This document shows positions 1 through 9,166 of a DNA stretch of 64,000 nt, piece after piece; position 1 is the first letter of the stretch, and the number at the start of each line of letters is the position of its first letter. The DNA is taken from contig JBAPTR010000220.1 in the NCBI GenBank assembly GCA_049282265.1, positions 1 through 64,000 on the forward strand, in the 5' to 3' direction. The position numbers were made by a program, and so were the translations under genes. Origin of the DNA: CAYUCJ01 sp049282265 (GTDB taxonomy: Bacteria; Desulfobacterota; DSM-4660; Desulfatiglandales; Desulfatiglandaceae). The notes under the pieces are model-generated. The model was given only the letters and a program-made list of their open reading frames with translations. It did no database searches and was not told where the DNA came from.

Positions 1-1095
1 CAGTGGCGCCAGAAGACGGCCCAGCTTTACTATTCAGGCACCATTGAAGCCACTGAATCAAACCTGGCCTTCCAGGTAAGCGGAAAGGTGGATAGGGTCC
101 TGGTGGATGATGGCCGACAGGCTGAAAAGGGACAGCTTCTGGCAGAGCTGGACCAGGCCGAGTTCAAGGCCCGTCGGGCCCAGGCCCAGGCCAATGTCCA
201 GGGGACAGTGGAAAACCTGGCAAAACTGGAGGGCCTGCTGGCCCTTTATAAAGAGACGCTTCCGGACCAGGTTTCACGGGCCGGTGCAAATGTGTCTGCC
301 CTCAAAGCCAGGGTCCACGAAATGGAAACGGGGCACAGGGTCCAGGTGGTAGCCCAGGGCCGGCGTACGCTTGAGGCTGCAAGACTCACCATGGAAGACG
401 CGAAGAAAGACAAGATTCGATTCGACACACTGTATGCGAAAAAGATCGTCTCCGAAAAGGAGCGGGATGCCATGCAGTTAAAATATGAAGCCACCCTGAA
501 AAATTACCAGAAGGCAAAAGAAGCCTATTCCCTCTTGAAGGAGGGGTTTCGCAAGGAGTCCATTGAGGGAGCGCAGGCACAACTTGCCGAGGGATTGGCG
601 GCGCTCAGGCAGGCAAAAAGCAACCTCCGGAAGCTCGCCATTACTGAGAAGGAGGTCAAGGTTGCCATGGCGCAAGTGGACGGGGCAAAAGCCGCACTCA
701 AGCTGGCCGATATCCAGTTGAAATATACGCAATTGCAGGCCCCGTTCAAAGGGATTATCACCAGCCGGGACGTGGAGCCGGGAGAGGTGGTGACTCCCGG
801 AAGGGAAGTCATCTCCATTTCAGACCTGTCGGAGGTGGACCTCAAGGTCTTTGTCGGAGAAAAAGAGATCGGCAAGGTGAAACCCGGTCAGAAAGCCCGC
901 GTTAAAACGGATACCTTCCCTGGAAAAACCTATGAGGGGTATGTCTCCTACATCTCCCCGGAAGCGGAATTTACCCCCAAGATCATCCAGACCCACAAGG
1001 AAAGGGTAAAGCTCGTGTACCTGGTCAAGATCACCCTCCCAAATCCTGACCTGGAGTTGAAGTCGGGGACGCCAGCCGATGCATGGTTCGAATAG
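1..1095 (+). CDS. HlyD-family periplasmic adaptor of an ABC efflux system (5' truncated)
   Basis: The reading frame is open from base 1, so the gene starts upstream of the window. What is visible is a membrane fusion protein: an N-terminal biotinyl-lipoyl half (SGKVDRVLVDDG near base 80), a long alpha-helical/coiled-coil hairpin (roughly bases 150-720), the second lipoyl half (APFKGIITSRDVEPGEVV) and a beta-barrel domain. Such adaptors link an inner-membrane ABC transporter to an outer-membrane channel in the periplasm. Its last bases overlap the start of the following ATPase gene, which suggests translational coupling in one efflux operon. The substrate cannot be told from sequence. Confidence 0.9.
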   Translation, partial: QWRQKTAQLYYSGTIEATESNLAFQVSGKVDRVLVDDGRQAEKGQLLAELDQAEFKARRAQAQANVQGTVENLAKLEGLLALYKETLPDQVSRAGANVSALKARVHEMETGHRVQVVAQGRRTLEAARLTMEDAKKDKIRFDTLYAKKIVSEKERDAMQLKYEATLKNYQKAKEAYSLLKEGFRKESIEGAQAQLAEGLAALRQAKSNLRKLAITEKEVKVAMAQVDGAKAALKLADIQLKYTQLQAPFKGIITSRDVEPGEVVTPGREVISISDLSEVDLKVFVGEKEIGKVKPGQKARVKTDTFPGKTYEGYVSYISPEAEFTPKIIQTHKERVKLVYLVKITLPNPDLELKSGTPADAWFE

Positions 1096-1876
1096 CCAGT
1101 CCCATGCTACTCCTTCCGGGCCGAAGTCATCTCTTCCCGTCATTCAGGTAGAAGAGGTATCCAAGAGGTTTGGAGGCCTGGAAGCGGTCTCAAAGGTTTC
1201 TTTCACCACGCCGAAGGAAAAGATATTCGGGCTGGTAGGATCTGACGGAGCTGGAAAAACCACGCTCTTGAGGATGATTGCGACCATGATTGGTCCGTCC
1301 TCCGGCAGGATAAGCATTGAAGGGCTTGATGTGGTGAAACAGCGGGGCAGGGTGAAGGAACTGCTCGGATATATGCCGCAGCGCTTCGGTCTCTATCAGG
1401 ACCTCACCGTGGCCGAAAACTTCGATTTTTTCATGGATATCTACGGCATCCGCAGGGAAGAAAGGGCAGAAAGGAGGGAATACTACCTGGGTTTTTCCAA
1501 CCTGCTTCCATTTTTGGAGAGGAGGGCCGCAGACCTCTCAGGCGGAATGAGGCAGAAACTGGGCCTGGCCTGCGTCCTGGTCCATGAACCAAAAGTCCTT
1601 ATCCTGGATGAACCGACCAACGGGGTGGATCCCGTCTCGCGGCAGGAGTTCTGGGACATGCTCCTTGAAATGAAGCGGAAAGGAATGACCATCCTGGTGT
1701 CCACCGCCTACCTGGATGAAGGCGAAAAATGTGACAGGCTCCTCCTTATGCATCAGTCCAGAATCCTGGAGGAGGCTAGTCCGGAGGAAATCAGGTCGCA
1801 TTTTCCCAGCCTGGAAGAGGCCATGATACACCGGATCCAACAGGTGGACGAGGTCCTTGCCAATGATGAATTCTGA
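1079..1876 (+). CDS. ABC transporter ATPase (first of a pair)
   Basis: A 265-residue nucleotide-binding subunit. Visible motifs are Walker A GSDGAGKTT near residue 52, the signature LSGGMRQ, and Walker B LILDEPTNGVDP. The 17-base overlap with the adaptor gene supports the ATG start and coupling. This is an ABC-2 export ATPase of the DrrA/CcmA type. The order adaptor, two ATPases, two permeases resembles the E. coli yhiI-rbbA-yhhJ arrangement, but with the two ATPase domains as separate genes. It probably pairs with the next ATPase on a heterodimeric membrane domain. The exported substrate is unknown. Confidence 0.9.
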   Translation: MHGSNSQSHATPSGPKSSLPVIQVEEVSKRFGGLEAVSKVSFTTPKEKIFGLVGSDGAGKTTLLRMIATMIGPSSGRISIEGLDVVKQRGRVKELLGYMPQRFGLYQDLTVAENFDFFMDIYGIRREERAERREYYLGFSNLLPFLERRAADLSGGMRQKLGLACVLVHEPKVLILDEPTNGVDPVSRQEFWDMLLEMKRKGMTILVSTAYLDEGEKCDRLLLMHQSRILEEASPEEIRSHFPSLEEAMIHRIQQVDEVLANDEF

Positions 1877-2630
1877 GATGCGGACTGCAGGCGAATCCGT
1901 AGTGGTGGAGAATCTGGAGAAGCGCTTCGGCCGGTTTGTTGCCGTGGACAGGATTTCGTTTTCAGTCAACAAAGGAGAAATATTCGGTCTCCTCGGTCCC
2001 AATGGCGCAGGCAAATCCACCACCATCCGTATGCTTTGCGGCATCATCACCCCCACGTCCGGGACCGGGCGCGTCGCCGGGTTTGATATCTTTACCGAAC
2101 CGGAAAAGATCAAACACGCCATCGGATATATGTCCCAGAAATTTTCCCTGTATGAGGACATGACCCCTTTTGAGAACATCAGGTTCTACCTGGGGATCTA
2201 CAGTGTCCCGACGCATCTGTGGAAAGAACGGACCCGGTGGGTCCTCGAGATGACGAAATTGAGAGAAGTGCGTAACCGCCTCACAAGGGAACTCCCTCCG
2301 GGGTGGCGCCAGCGTCTGGCCCTCGGCTGTGCCATGCTGCATCAACCGGACATCCTGTTCCTGGATGAGCCCACGTCAGGAGTGGACCCCATTACGCGGA
2401 GGCGCTTCTGGACCTTCATCAAGAAGCTTGCGGCAGAAGGGGCGACGGTTTTTGTGACTACCCACTACATGGACGAGGCTGAGCATTGCGATCGCGTTGT
2501 CATGATCAATGACGGAAAAATCGTGGCTTCCGGGGCTCCGGAAGAGATTGTGAAAGAGATGTTTCCCCAAGACCGGAAGGCCGACCTGAACGATGTCTTC
2601 ATTTCCCTCATGTCAGGGGCGAAGCCTTGA
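1863..2630 (+). CDS. ABC transporter ATPase (second of a pair, degenerate signature)
   Basis: A 255-residue ABC ATPase. It has a normal Walker A (GPNGAGKSTT) and Walker B (LFLDEPTSGVDP), but where LSGGQ is expected it reads LPPGWRQR. The same replacement is, from memory, typical of the second ATPase of RbbA-like exporters, so it is probably a family trait and not damage. An asymmetric ATPase pair with one standard and one altered signature would follow. ATG 1863 is chosen; a TTG six bases upstream is possible. The gene overlaps the previous one by 14 bases. Confidence 0.88.
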   Translation: MMNSEMRTAGESVVVENLEKRFGRFVAVDRISFSVNKGEIFGLLGPNGAGKSTTIRMLCGIITPTSGTGRVAGFDIFTEPEKIKHAIGYMSQKFSLYEDMTPFENIRFYLGIYSVPTHLWKERTRWVLEMTKLREVRNRLTRELPPGWRQRLALGCAMLHQPDILFLDEPTSGVDPITRRRFWTFIKKLAAEGATVFVTTHYMDEAEHCDRVVMINDGKIVASGAPEEIVKEMFPQDRKADLNDVFISLMSGAKP

Positions 2631-3760
2631 ACCTCGTAAGGATACAGGCCGTTGCACGCAAAGAATACTTCCACCTGATCAGGGATTTCAGGAGCCTGTA
2701 TCTCGCCTTTTTCATCCCCCTGCTCCTCATCCTCATGTTCGGATACGCCCTCAGCCTGGACGTGGACAACATAGAGACCGTGGTCGTGGATTATGATCAG
2801 ACCCCGCTCAGCAGGGATCTCATCAGGAATCTCGATGCTTCTCCCTATTTCCAGGTCATCGCCCACCTCCGGAACAGTGACGCCGTCGCCGATTATCTCG
2901 ACAGGGGCCGGGCCAGGATGGGCATGGTGATCCCGGCCGGATGGACCGGGGATATGAGGTCGGACCGTGAAACGCCCGTTCAGTTCATCCTGGACGGAAG
3001 CGATCCAAACTACGCAGGGATTTCAAAGGGATATGTGACGGCGTTCGTAGAAAAATATAACGAGCGCCAATTGAGGAATTTCATCAACCGGAAGGGTCTC
3101 AAGGAGATAGACCCACCTGTTGAGGGGGCCATCCGCGTCTGGTTCAACGAGGACCTGGAAAGCCGCGTGTTCATCGTGCCCGGGATCATCGCCATTATCA
3201 TCATGATCGTGGGGGCACTCCTGACGTCTCTCGTCGTTGCGAAGGAATACGAAAACGGGACCATGGAGACCATCCGTTCCCTGCCGCTACGATCGGGGGA
3301 ATTCCTTCTGGGAAAGGCCATCCCCTACTTCTTCATCGCGATGATGGATGTCTTCGTTGCGGTCTTCATGGGCCAGATCCTCTTCGGCGTTGTCGTGAAA
3401 GCGAGTTTCTGGCTCTTGGTCCTGGCCTCCGCTATTTACCTTGCCGTTGCCCTGAGCCTCGGCCTTCTTATTTCGACGGTCACCAAATCACAGCTCGTGG
3501 CAAATCAATTGGCCATCCTCATCACCTACCTTCCATCCCTGTTGCTTTCTAATTTCGTTTTCCCGGTTTCCAACATGCCGGAGGTCCTTCAACTGGTGAG
3601 TGGCATCATTCCGGCCACCTATTTCATTGACATCCTGAATGGCCTCTACCTTCGTAACGTAGGCATCCATTATCTCTGGCCTCAGTTCCTGGTCCTGATC
3701 GCCATGTTCGCTTTTCTCTCAAGCCTGAATATCATGCTTCTGAAGAAGGAGGGGTTTTAG
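2627..3760 (+). CDS. ABC-2 type permease (first)
   Basis: A 377-residue membrane subunit with the ABC-2 layout: one N-terminal transmembrane segment (about residues 22-42), a soluble extracytoplasmic domain to about residue 175, then five hydrophobic segments. The motif EYENGTMETIRSLPLRSGEFLLGK is the conserved cytoplasmic loop of the YhhJ/YadH class (shown here only as a position, residues about 205-228). The TTG start overlaps the TGA of the upstream ATPase (TTGA), implying coupled translation. It should form the export channel together with the next gene. Confidence 0.88.
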   Translation: MNLVRIQAVARKEYFHLIRDFRSLYLAFFIPLLLILMFGYALSLDVDNIETVVVDYDQTPLSRDLIRNLDASPYFQVIAHLRNSDAVADYLDRGRARMGMVIPAGWTGDMRSDRETPVQFILDGSDPNYAGISKGYVTAFVEKYNERQLRNFINRKGLKEIDPPVEGAIRVWFNEDLESRVFIVPGIIAIIIMIVGALLTSLVVAKEYENGTMETIRSLPLRSGEFLLGKAIPYFFIAMMDVFVAVFMGQILFGVVVKASFWLLVLASAIYLAVALSLGLLISTVTKSQLVANQLAILITYLPSLLLSNFVFPVSNMPEVLQLVSGIIPATYFIDILNGLYLRNVGIHYLWPQFLVLIAMFAFLSSLNIMLLKKEGF

Positions 3761-4882
3761 ATGAACTGGGTGAGAATTCGCGAGCTGGTGCGGAAGGAAT
3801 TTATTCAACTTTTCAGGGACAGGAGGATCAGACCTCTGCTGGTCATCTCCCCGCTCGTGCAGCTCATTATTTTTGGTTATGTGGTGAGTACGGATGTCAG
3901 GGACGTCACCCTGGCACTCCTGGATCAGTCAAAGACCATAGAGAGCCGACAATTCATCAATGCCATAGAAGGGAACAGGACTTTCCGGGTTGTGCAATAT
4001 CGGGAGCATCCTGCGGAACTTGAAGATCTGCTTCTGCGGCGGAAGGTTGATCTGATCATCAAGATCCCTCCTGACTTCAGCCGTATCATCCGCAGCGGGA
4101 GGACCGCATCGGTACAGGTCCTGGTGGACGGAAGCATGAGCAATATGGCCTCCGTGAGAATTGCTTATCTCATGAATGTGATACAGCAATTCAATGTCCG
4201 TTTCCTGCATGAACTCTACCCCCGGAAGATGAGCTACGGTAAGATCGATGCCCGGATCAGGACCTGGTACAATCCGAACCTGGACAGCCGGAATTTCTAT
4301 GTTCCCGGCGTAGTGGCCTTCCTCATCATGCTCCTGACGCTGCTTTTCACCTCCATGGCCGTAATCCGGGAAAAGGAGAGCGGTACCATGGAACAGCTCA
4401 TTGTGACGCCTTTGAAACCGATCGAATTGATCCTGGGGAAGACCATTCCCTATATCATCGTCGTGGAATCACAGATGGTTGTCGTCACCCTGTTTGCCAT
4501 TGTCTGGTTTAAGGTGCCCATGAAGGGAAGTGCGCTTCTCTTGTTTGCCGCTACCTGGCTCTTTCTCCTGAGCACACTGGGTATCGGGCTTTTTATCTCC
4601 ACGGTGTCGGTTACGCAGCAGCAGGCCATGATGACCACCTTCTTCTTTGCCCTGCCCTTCTTCATGCTGAGCGGCTTTGTATTCCCCATAGCCAATATGC
4701 CGAAATCCATCCAGTGGCTCACCCTCCTGAATCCCCTGCGGTATCTCCTGGACATCATACGAGGCATTTTTCTCAAGGGTGTGGGGTTCCAGGTCCTCTG
4801 GCCCCAGTTCCTGGGGCTTGCCTTACTCGGATTTGTGGTTTTGGCCGGGGCCGTGAACCGTTTCAAGAAGCGGCTGGATTAG
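3761..4882 (+). CDS. ABC-2 type permease (second)
   Basis: A 373-residue paralogue of the preceding permease, starting immediately after its stop codon. The topology is the same: N-terminal membrane segment, extracytoplasmic domain, five C-terminal segments. The conserved loop reads REKESGTMEQLIVTPLKP. Two non-identical permeases plus two ATPases and an HlyD adaptor make a tripartite exporter of the YhhJ type. No outer-membrane factor gene is visible here; it may lie upstream of the window. Confidence 0.88.
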   Translation: MNWVRIRELVRKEFIQLFRDRRIRPLLVISPLVQLIIFGYVVSTDVRDVTLALLDQSKTIESRQFINAIEGNRTFRVVQYREHPAELEDLLLRRKVDLIIKIPPDFSRIIRSGRTASVQVLVDGSMSNMASVRIAYLMNVIQQFNVRFLHELYPRKMSYGKIDARIRTWYNPNLDSRNFYVPGVVAFLIMLLTLLFTSMAVIREKESGTMEQLIVTPLKPIELILGKTIPYIIVVESQMVVVTLFAIVWFKVPMKGSALLLFAATWLFLLSTLGIGLFISTVSVTQQQAMMTTFFFALPFFMLSGFVFPIANMPKSIQWLTLLNPLRYLLDIIRGIFLKGVGFQVLWPQFLGLALLGFVVLAGAVNRFKKRLD

Positions 4883-4933
4883 CCCGGATCAGAGGATGCC
4901 TGGTGTGAAATGAGGAGGCGTCATTACGCATGC

Positions 4934-4973
4934 CTTAACAAATTACTCACGAAGATCTCACGAGTTCCTAACA
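4934..4973 (+). promoter_or_regulatory. Pho box array upstream of phoB (four heptads, 11-bp period)
   Basis: Four direct heptads start at 4934, 4945, 4956 and 4967, exactly 11 bp apart: CTTAACA, ACTCACG, TCTCACG, CCTAACA. The shared core is yTmAC. E. coli Pho boxes are also 7-bp repeats on an 11-bp period, and the Bacillus PhoP repeat TTAACA is similar in sequence. Position in front of phoB-phoR fits autoregulation by PhoB. No strong -10 element was picked out. Confidence 0.7.
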
Positions 4974-5116
4974 CTGAACGGACCGGAATGTGAGAATATG
5001 GGAGTGAATCCTGATTCCAGGTGGAAAAGCGAGCGTCCCCAAGGCCCGATGGTGAAGGAAGGCAGACACATATCTCTTGCAGTTGCATTGAAGAAGAAAC
5101 GAGGTGGAAGGGAAGA

Positions 5117-5806
5117 ATGGCGAAAAAGGAACTCCTGGTAGTAGATGATGAGGAAGACATCCTGGAGCTGGTAAGATTCAATCTCACCAGAGAAGGGTAT
5201 CTCGTCCGGTGTGCGTCTTCCGGGGAAGAGGCACTGGTGTCGGTAAAAAGGCATATCCCCCATCTGATTATCCTGGACCTCATGCTGCCTGGAATGGATG
5301 GCTTGGATGCCGCCAGGAGACTCAAGAAAGATTCGTCCACGGAGGACATCCCTATCATTATGCTCACCGCCAAGGGAGAAGAGGCTGATATTGTCACGGG
5401 CCTCGAACTCGGTGCGGACGATTATGTGACCAAGCCCTTCAGCCCCCGCGTGTTGACGGCCAGGGTAAAGGCCGTCTTGCGAAGGAAAATGGAAGAAGGC
5501 CTTTCGGAAAAAGGACTCCCTCTAAAGGTCCACGAACTGGAGATTCATCCGGGCCGTCATGAGGTCATTGTACAAGGGGAACCCGTTTCTCTGACCTTTA
5601 CGGAATTTGCCATTCTGAAACACCTGGCACACCGGCCGGGATGGGTCTTTACCCGGTATCAGATCGTGGATGCGGTTCATGGTCAGGAATACAACGTGAC
5701 GGACCGCTCGGTGGATGTGCAGGTCGCTGGTCTGCGAAAGAAACTGGGGCCATATGGGAAGTATATTGAGACGGTTCGCGGCGTTGGGTACCGCCTCAAG
5801 GAGTAA
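5117..5806 (+). CDS. phoB: Phosphate regulon response regulator PhoB
   Basis: A 229-residue OmpR/PhoB-family regulator, the standard length. The receiver domain carries the acidic pair DDEED near residue 10, phospho-acceptor Asp54 in ILDLMLPGMDGL, and the conserved Lys in YVTKPFSP. The C-terminal winged helix ends with DVQVAGLRKKLG and ETVRGVGYRL. ATG 5117 is chosen over a longer in-frame start at 5021 because GGAAGGGAAGA sits just upstream and the product then matches the family length. It is followed three bases later by phoR, and should bind the heptad arrays here and upstream of pstS. Confidence 0.93.
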   Translation: MAKKELLVVDDEEDILELVRFNLTREGYLVRCASSGEEALVSVKRHIPHLIILDLMLPGMDGLDAARRLKKDSSTEDIPIIMLTAKGEEADIVTGLELGADDYVTKPFSPRVLTARVKAVLRRKMEEGLSEKGLPLKVHELEIHPGRHEVIVQGEPVSLTFTEFAILKHLAHRPGWVFTRYQIVDAVHGQEYNVTDRSVDVQVAGLRKKLGPYGKYIETVRGVGYRLKE

Positions 5807-5809
5807 CCG

Positions 5810-7594
5810 ATGGTGAAACAAAAGCGTTTGCTCTGGCACCTCTATCCGGCGTTCCTCTTTATTGCTCTCTTGTCCATAGTTTCCGTGACCTGGTACGCGG
5901 GCAGCTCCTTGAAGACGTTTTACCTGCACCAGACCTCGCTCGACCTTGAGGCAAGGGCCCTCCTGGTGGAAGATCGCATCCTGCCCCTGCTGGAGCCTTT
6001 GAACAAAAAGAGAATCGATGAGATATGCAAAAGTATGGGGAAGAGGGCCGAGACCCGCATTACGGTGATTGGGCCCACTGGGCTGGTGTACGGTGATTCC
6101 CATCATGATCCTTTGACCATGGACAACCACGGCACCCGGCCCGAGGTCAGGGCGGCCTTGCAGGAGGGAACGGGCAAATCCATCCGTTTCAGCAGGACCC
6201 TGCAAAGGAAGCTGATGTATAAGGGCTTGGCTGTCCGCAGAGGAAAAACGATTGCCGCAATTGTTCGGACTTCCATTCCCGTGGATGTGGTGGATAGGGT
6301 TCTCCGCCGCATTCAACTGAGGATAGCGCTGGCGGGGTTTTTTATTGCACTGTTTTCAGCGGTCCTGAGCTTCTTTGTTTCCCGGCATATGAGCCGACCG
6401 CTCGAAGAAATCCGCCAGGTGGCGGAAGCCTATTCCAAGGGAAATCTTGGAGCAAGAGCCCCTGCTTCCAGGATAAAGGAAATAGACGAAATAGCCGGCA
6501 CCATGAAAGGGATGGCGGACGGGATGCGTGAGCGGATCGAGACGATTACCCGCCAGCGAAATGAGCTGGATACGATCCTCAGCAGTATGATCGAAGGGGT
6601 GATCGCCGTAGATCTTCAAGGGAGGATCCTGAGCATCAATGGGACGGCCGCGCGCCTTTTTCATGTGGACGCAGGAAATAGCATGGGCATGATGATAGAG
6701 GAACTTTCCAGAAATCCGAGGCTTGCCGGTTTCGTCAGACGCGCATTGCGCGAGCAGGATACCTTTGAGGAGGATATGACCATCCGGGTGGGAACCGAGG
6801 ATCGAATGCTCAACCTCCGCTCCACCTCATTACTGGATGCCGATGCAGAGCGTATCGGAACGCTCCTGGTGATCGCCGATGTGACCCGTGTCAGGGAACT
6901 TGAAAACATGCGCCGGGACTTTGTGGCGAATGTGTCCCACGAGATCAAAACGCCCATAACGGCTGTAAAGGGATTTGTTGAAACCCTTCTCGACGGTGCG
7001 CTGGAGCATCCCGGCGACGCAAGGCGTTTCCTGGGCATCATAGCGAAGCATACCAGGAGACTGGAGGCCCTGGTGGAAGATCTGCTCAGTCTCTCAAGGA
7101 TTGAACAGGAGGGAGAGCTTGCCAAAACGGCTTTCGAAGAATTCGATTGGAGAGGCGTCCTCAATTCCGCGATCCAGCTCTGTCACGCAAAGGCGGAGGC
7201 AAAAGGGGTTACGGTTTCGCTGGGCTGCCCTGTGAAACTTGTGACAAGGGGAAATGCAGGGCAGATGGAACAGGCGGTCGTGAATCTGCTTGACAATGCA
7301 ATACAATACAGCCCCCGGGAAAGCAGCATCCGCGTCAACGCGCGCGACGAAGACGGGGAGACAGTAATCAGTGTCACTGATGAGGGATGTGGCATTGCAC
7401 CTGAACATATTCAGAGAATCTTTGAACGGTTCTACCGGGTGGACAGGGGCAGGAGCAGGGCCGCCGGCGGGACAGGCCTCGGCCTTGCCATTGTGAAACA
7501 CATCGCCCAGGCCCACGGTGGGGAAATCTCTGTCGAAAGCACACCGGGGAAGGGGAGTACGTTCACCATCCATTTCGGGGGCATTCTTCACTAA
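5810..7594 (+). CDS. phoR: Phosphate regulon sensor histidine kinase PhoR
   Basis: A 594-residue kinase with two membrane segments (about residues 10-30 and 168-190) enclosing a periplasmic domain, then HAMP (about 190-242), PAS (about 250-355), HisKA with His377 in NVSHEIKTP, and HATPase_c with N box NLLDNAIQYS and G boxes DEGCGIAP and GGTGLGLAIVKH. The periplasmic sensor makes it longer than E. coli PhoR and like PhoR of Gram-positives and other deltaproteobacteria. Downstream pst-phoU genes support a phosphate-sensing role, in which PstSCAB and PhoU normally control the kinase. The 3' end of the gene lies inside a terminator stem. Confidence 0.92.
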   Translation: MVKQKRLLWHLYPAFLFIALLSIVSVTWYAGSSLKTFYLHQTSLDLEARALLVEDRILPLLEPLNKKRIDEICKSMGKRAETRITVIGPTGLVYGDSHHDPLTMDNHGTRPEVRAALQEGTGKSIRFSRTLQRKLMYKGLAVRRGKTIAAIVRTSIPVDVVDRVLRRIQLRIALAGFFIALFSAVLSFFVSRHMSRPLEEIRQVAEAYSKGNLGARAPASRIKEIDEIAGTMKGMADGMRERIETITRQRNELDTILSSMIEGVIAVDLQGRILSINGTAARLFHVDAGNSMGMMIEELSRNPRLAGFVRRALREQDTFEEDMTIRVGTEDRMLNLRSTSLLDADAERIGTLLVIADVTRVRELENMRRDFVANVSHEIKTPITAVKGFVETLLDGALEHPGDARRFLGIIAKHTRRLEALVEDLLSLSRIEQEGELAKTAFEEFDWRGVLNSAIQLCHAKAEAKGVTVSLGCPVKLVTRGNAGQMEQAVVNLLDNAIQYSPRESSIRVNARDEDGETVISVTDEGCGIAPEHIQRIFERFYRVDRGRSRAAGGTGLGLAIVKHIAQAHGGEISVESTPGKGSTFTIHFGGILH

Positions 7595-7657
7595 TTACAC
7601 AAACCCGGGTGTCAAGGTGAAAGTTCAGCATTAGTGTAAGAAGTGAAGAACGCCCCC
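7577..7657 (+). terminator. Long-stem terminator overlapping the end of phoR
   Basis: Arms 7577-7600 and 7634-7657 are complementary over 24 bases with three mismatches (GGGGGCATTCTTCAC against GTGAAGAACGCCCCC at the base). A T-rich run (TCTTTTTCT) follows on the plus strand. The left arm contains the last phoR codons and stop. It would end the phoBR transcript before the convergent minus-strand gene. Confidence 0.65.
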
Positions 7658-7664
7658 TCTTTTT

Positions 7665-8471
7665 CTACTTGCCCAGCAGGCCCTCTAATTTTCCTTTCAA
7701 TCCCTCCGCTGCTTTCTTGGCGCTTTCCTGGGTCGATTTCAATTGCTCGGTTGAGCCGGAGCCAAGGGCATTCAGGCCGGCACCCAGGGACTTGAGCCCT
7801 TTGTTCAAGGTGTCGGTCACTGCAGGGGATGTGATCTTTGCGTACAGGGATTGAAATATTTCCTTGAATGCTTCGGCGGGGGACGCCCCGCCCTTTTTCT
7901 TGCCGATATCCGTCAGGTGAATATCAGGAAGAGGGGCAGTGATTGACTTCTCGCCCAGAAGGGACATGGTAAGGTTGACTTTGCCTCCCTTTACGACAAA
8001 GTCCTTGATCAGAAGTTTCTTCCCCCCCTCCTTTTTCTCCGGTTGTTTCTTGGCGGCCTGCTTCTCAGACCCGACGGATGATGTTACGTTTTTCATAATG
8101 GTCTGAAAGTTGTCACCCCCCTTGATTTTTTCGTAACTGATATCAGGCGACATAACTTCAATTCGATCTATGATAATGGTATCTTTGGTAATGGATTTTT
8201 TATCAATATCCACGAGGATGGAACCTACCTTCATGGCATAGGGCGACTTGAAACCCTTCGGGTTCCCGAGGAAGAGTTTCTTTAATTTTGCCTTGCCTGA
8301 CAAGAGGGAAATATCCACATCTCCGAGACGCACATCCGTTTTGGTTATGTCGGGCCCGTATGTATTCACTGCCTTCTTTATCATGGGTCCAATGTTCGTC
8401 GCGATGAGGATTACTGCTACAATGATGACAGCGACCACTACCCCTGCTCCGATCAGTATCCATTTCTTCAT
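7665..8471 (-). CDS. Membrane-anchored AsmA-like protein of unknown function
   Basis: A 268-residue protein with a single N-terminal hydrophobic anchor (residues 4-28) followed by a region expected outside the cytoplasm. Residues about 40-130 (DVRLGDVDISLLSGKAKL, then GSILVDIDKKS) resemble the beta-rich N-terminal repeats of AsmA-like and DUF748 proteins. A Lys/Glu-rich linker follows at about 140-155, then a low-complexity helical tail rich in Ala, Gly and Lys. AsmA-like proteins act in lipid traffic and outer-membrane homeostasis, but the assignment here rests on pattern only. It is convergent with phoR and precedes no obvious partner. Confidence 0.6.
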   Translation of the reverse strand: MKKWILIGAGVVVAVIIVAVILIATNIGPMIKKAVNTYGPDITKTDVRLGDVDISLLSGKAKLKKLFLGNPKGFKSPYAMKVGSILVDIDKKSITKDTIIIDRIEVMSPDISYEKIKGGDNFQTIMKNVTSSVGSEKQAAKKQPEKKEGGKKLLIKDFVVKGGKVNLTMSLLGEKSITAPLPDIHLTDIGKKKGGASPAEAFKEIFQSLYAKITSPAVTDTLNKGLKSLGAGLNALGSGSTEQLKSTQESAKKAAEGLKGKLEGLLGK

Positions 8472-8512
8472 GATTCACTCTCCTCTGGTTTTTGCTCGGC
8501 GTAAGCGTTTTT

Positions 8513-9166
8513 TTAATATAACTCCATGGCCTCCAGTGTACCCCTTCCGAATTCGGTCATGGACTCTGCGGCTATGGTCAGCCCCGCTTCCAGAAAGCGC
8601 CCGTCGATGCCCGGAATACCATAGGCATAAAAGAGGACATCCCGGGTGGTGTCCCTCACTCTCGTTTTTTCATCGGCGCCCTGGCAGAGGACACACACAA
8701 TCTCCTTTTCATCCCTGAAGACGATTTCCCCCTCCTTTGTGCGGAAGTCCCGGGCACCCATTCCCCGACAAATCTCTCCCTCTCCTGCAAGGTCCAGTTT
8801 CAGACTCCCGTCAAACCTCCGGTAGTCGGTCACGGCCACCAGGATTCCGGCGCACATTTCCGCCAAGAAATGCGCATCCACCATGAGGTCATACCGGGGG
8901 AAACCGCTGTTGACTGTCCTTTTCAGGTGTTCCGGAAGCGGGCATTCCTGGCCGAAGGCCGCAAAAAACCTGTCATAGAGGCCTATGCGGTCCTTGATTT
9001 CCGAGAGCGTTTCACGTTTCCTCATCTTTCGCAACCGTTTCCTCTTGTATTGATCGAACCCAGGGGGATTTAAATGGTTGGTACAGCCCGTGATCAGGGC
9101 CAGACCAAAGGGAACATCAGGATAGCGTGCCCGGTAGCTTGAGGACTTGGAAAAATCGATGGTCAT
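8513..9166 (-). CDS. B3/4-domain protein (PheT B3/B4-like)
   Basis: A 217-residue protein. The order YPDVPFGLALITGC near the N-terminus, a helical middle and the centre segment MVDAHFLAEMCAGILVA fits stand-alone B3/4-domain proteins, which resemble the editing module of phenylalanyl-tRNA synthetase beta. Such proteins are thought to bind tRNA or clear mischarged tRNA, though most are uncharacterised. Start 9166 is chosen because a GGGGAGG Shine-Dalgarno lies nine bases before it; starts at 9172 and 9184 are too close to or inside that site. The gene sits between the AsmA-like gene and the divergent pstS promoter. Confidence 0.6.
   Translation of the reverse strand: MTIDFSKSSSYRARYPDVPFGLALITGCTNHLNPPGFDQYKRKRLRKMRKRETLSEIKDRIGLYDRFFAAFGQECPLPEHLKRTVNSGFPRYDLMVDAHFLAEMCAGILVAVTDYRRFDGSLKLDLAGEGEICRGMGARDFRTKEGEIVFRDEKEIVCVLCQGADEKTRVRDTTRDVLFYAYGIPGIDGRFLEAGLTIAAESMTEFGRGTLEAMELY

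Noticed and set aside
1863..2630. Second efflux ATPase as a decayed gene because LSGGQ is missing
   Set aside because: Walker A and B are intact, the frame is complete and the PxGWRQR form recurs in the RbbA-like second ATPase, so it is more likely a family feature.
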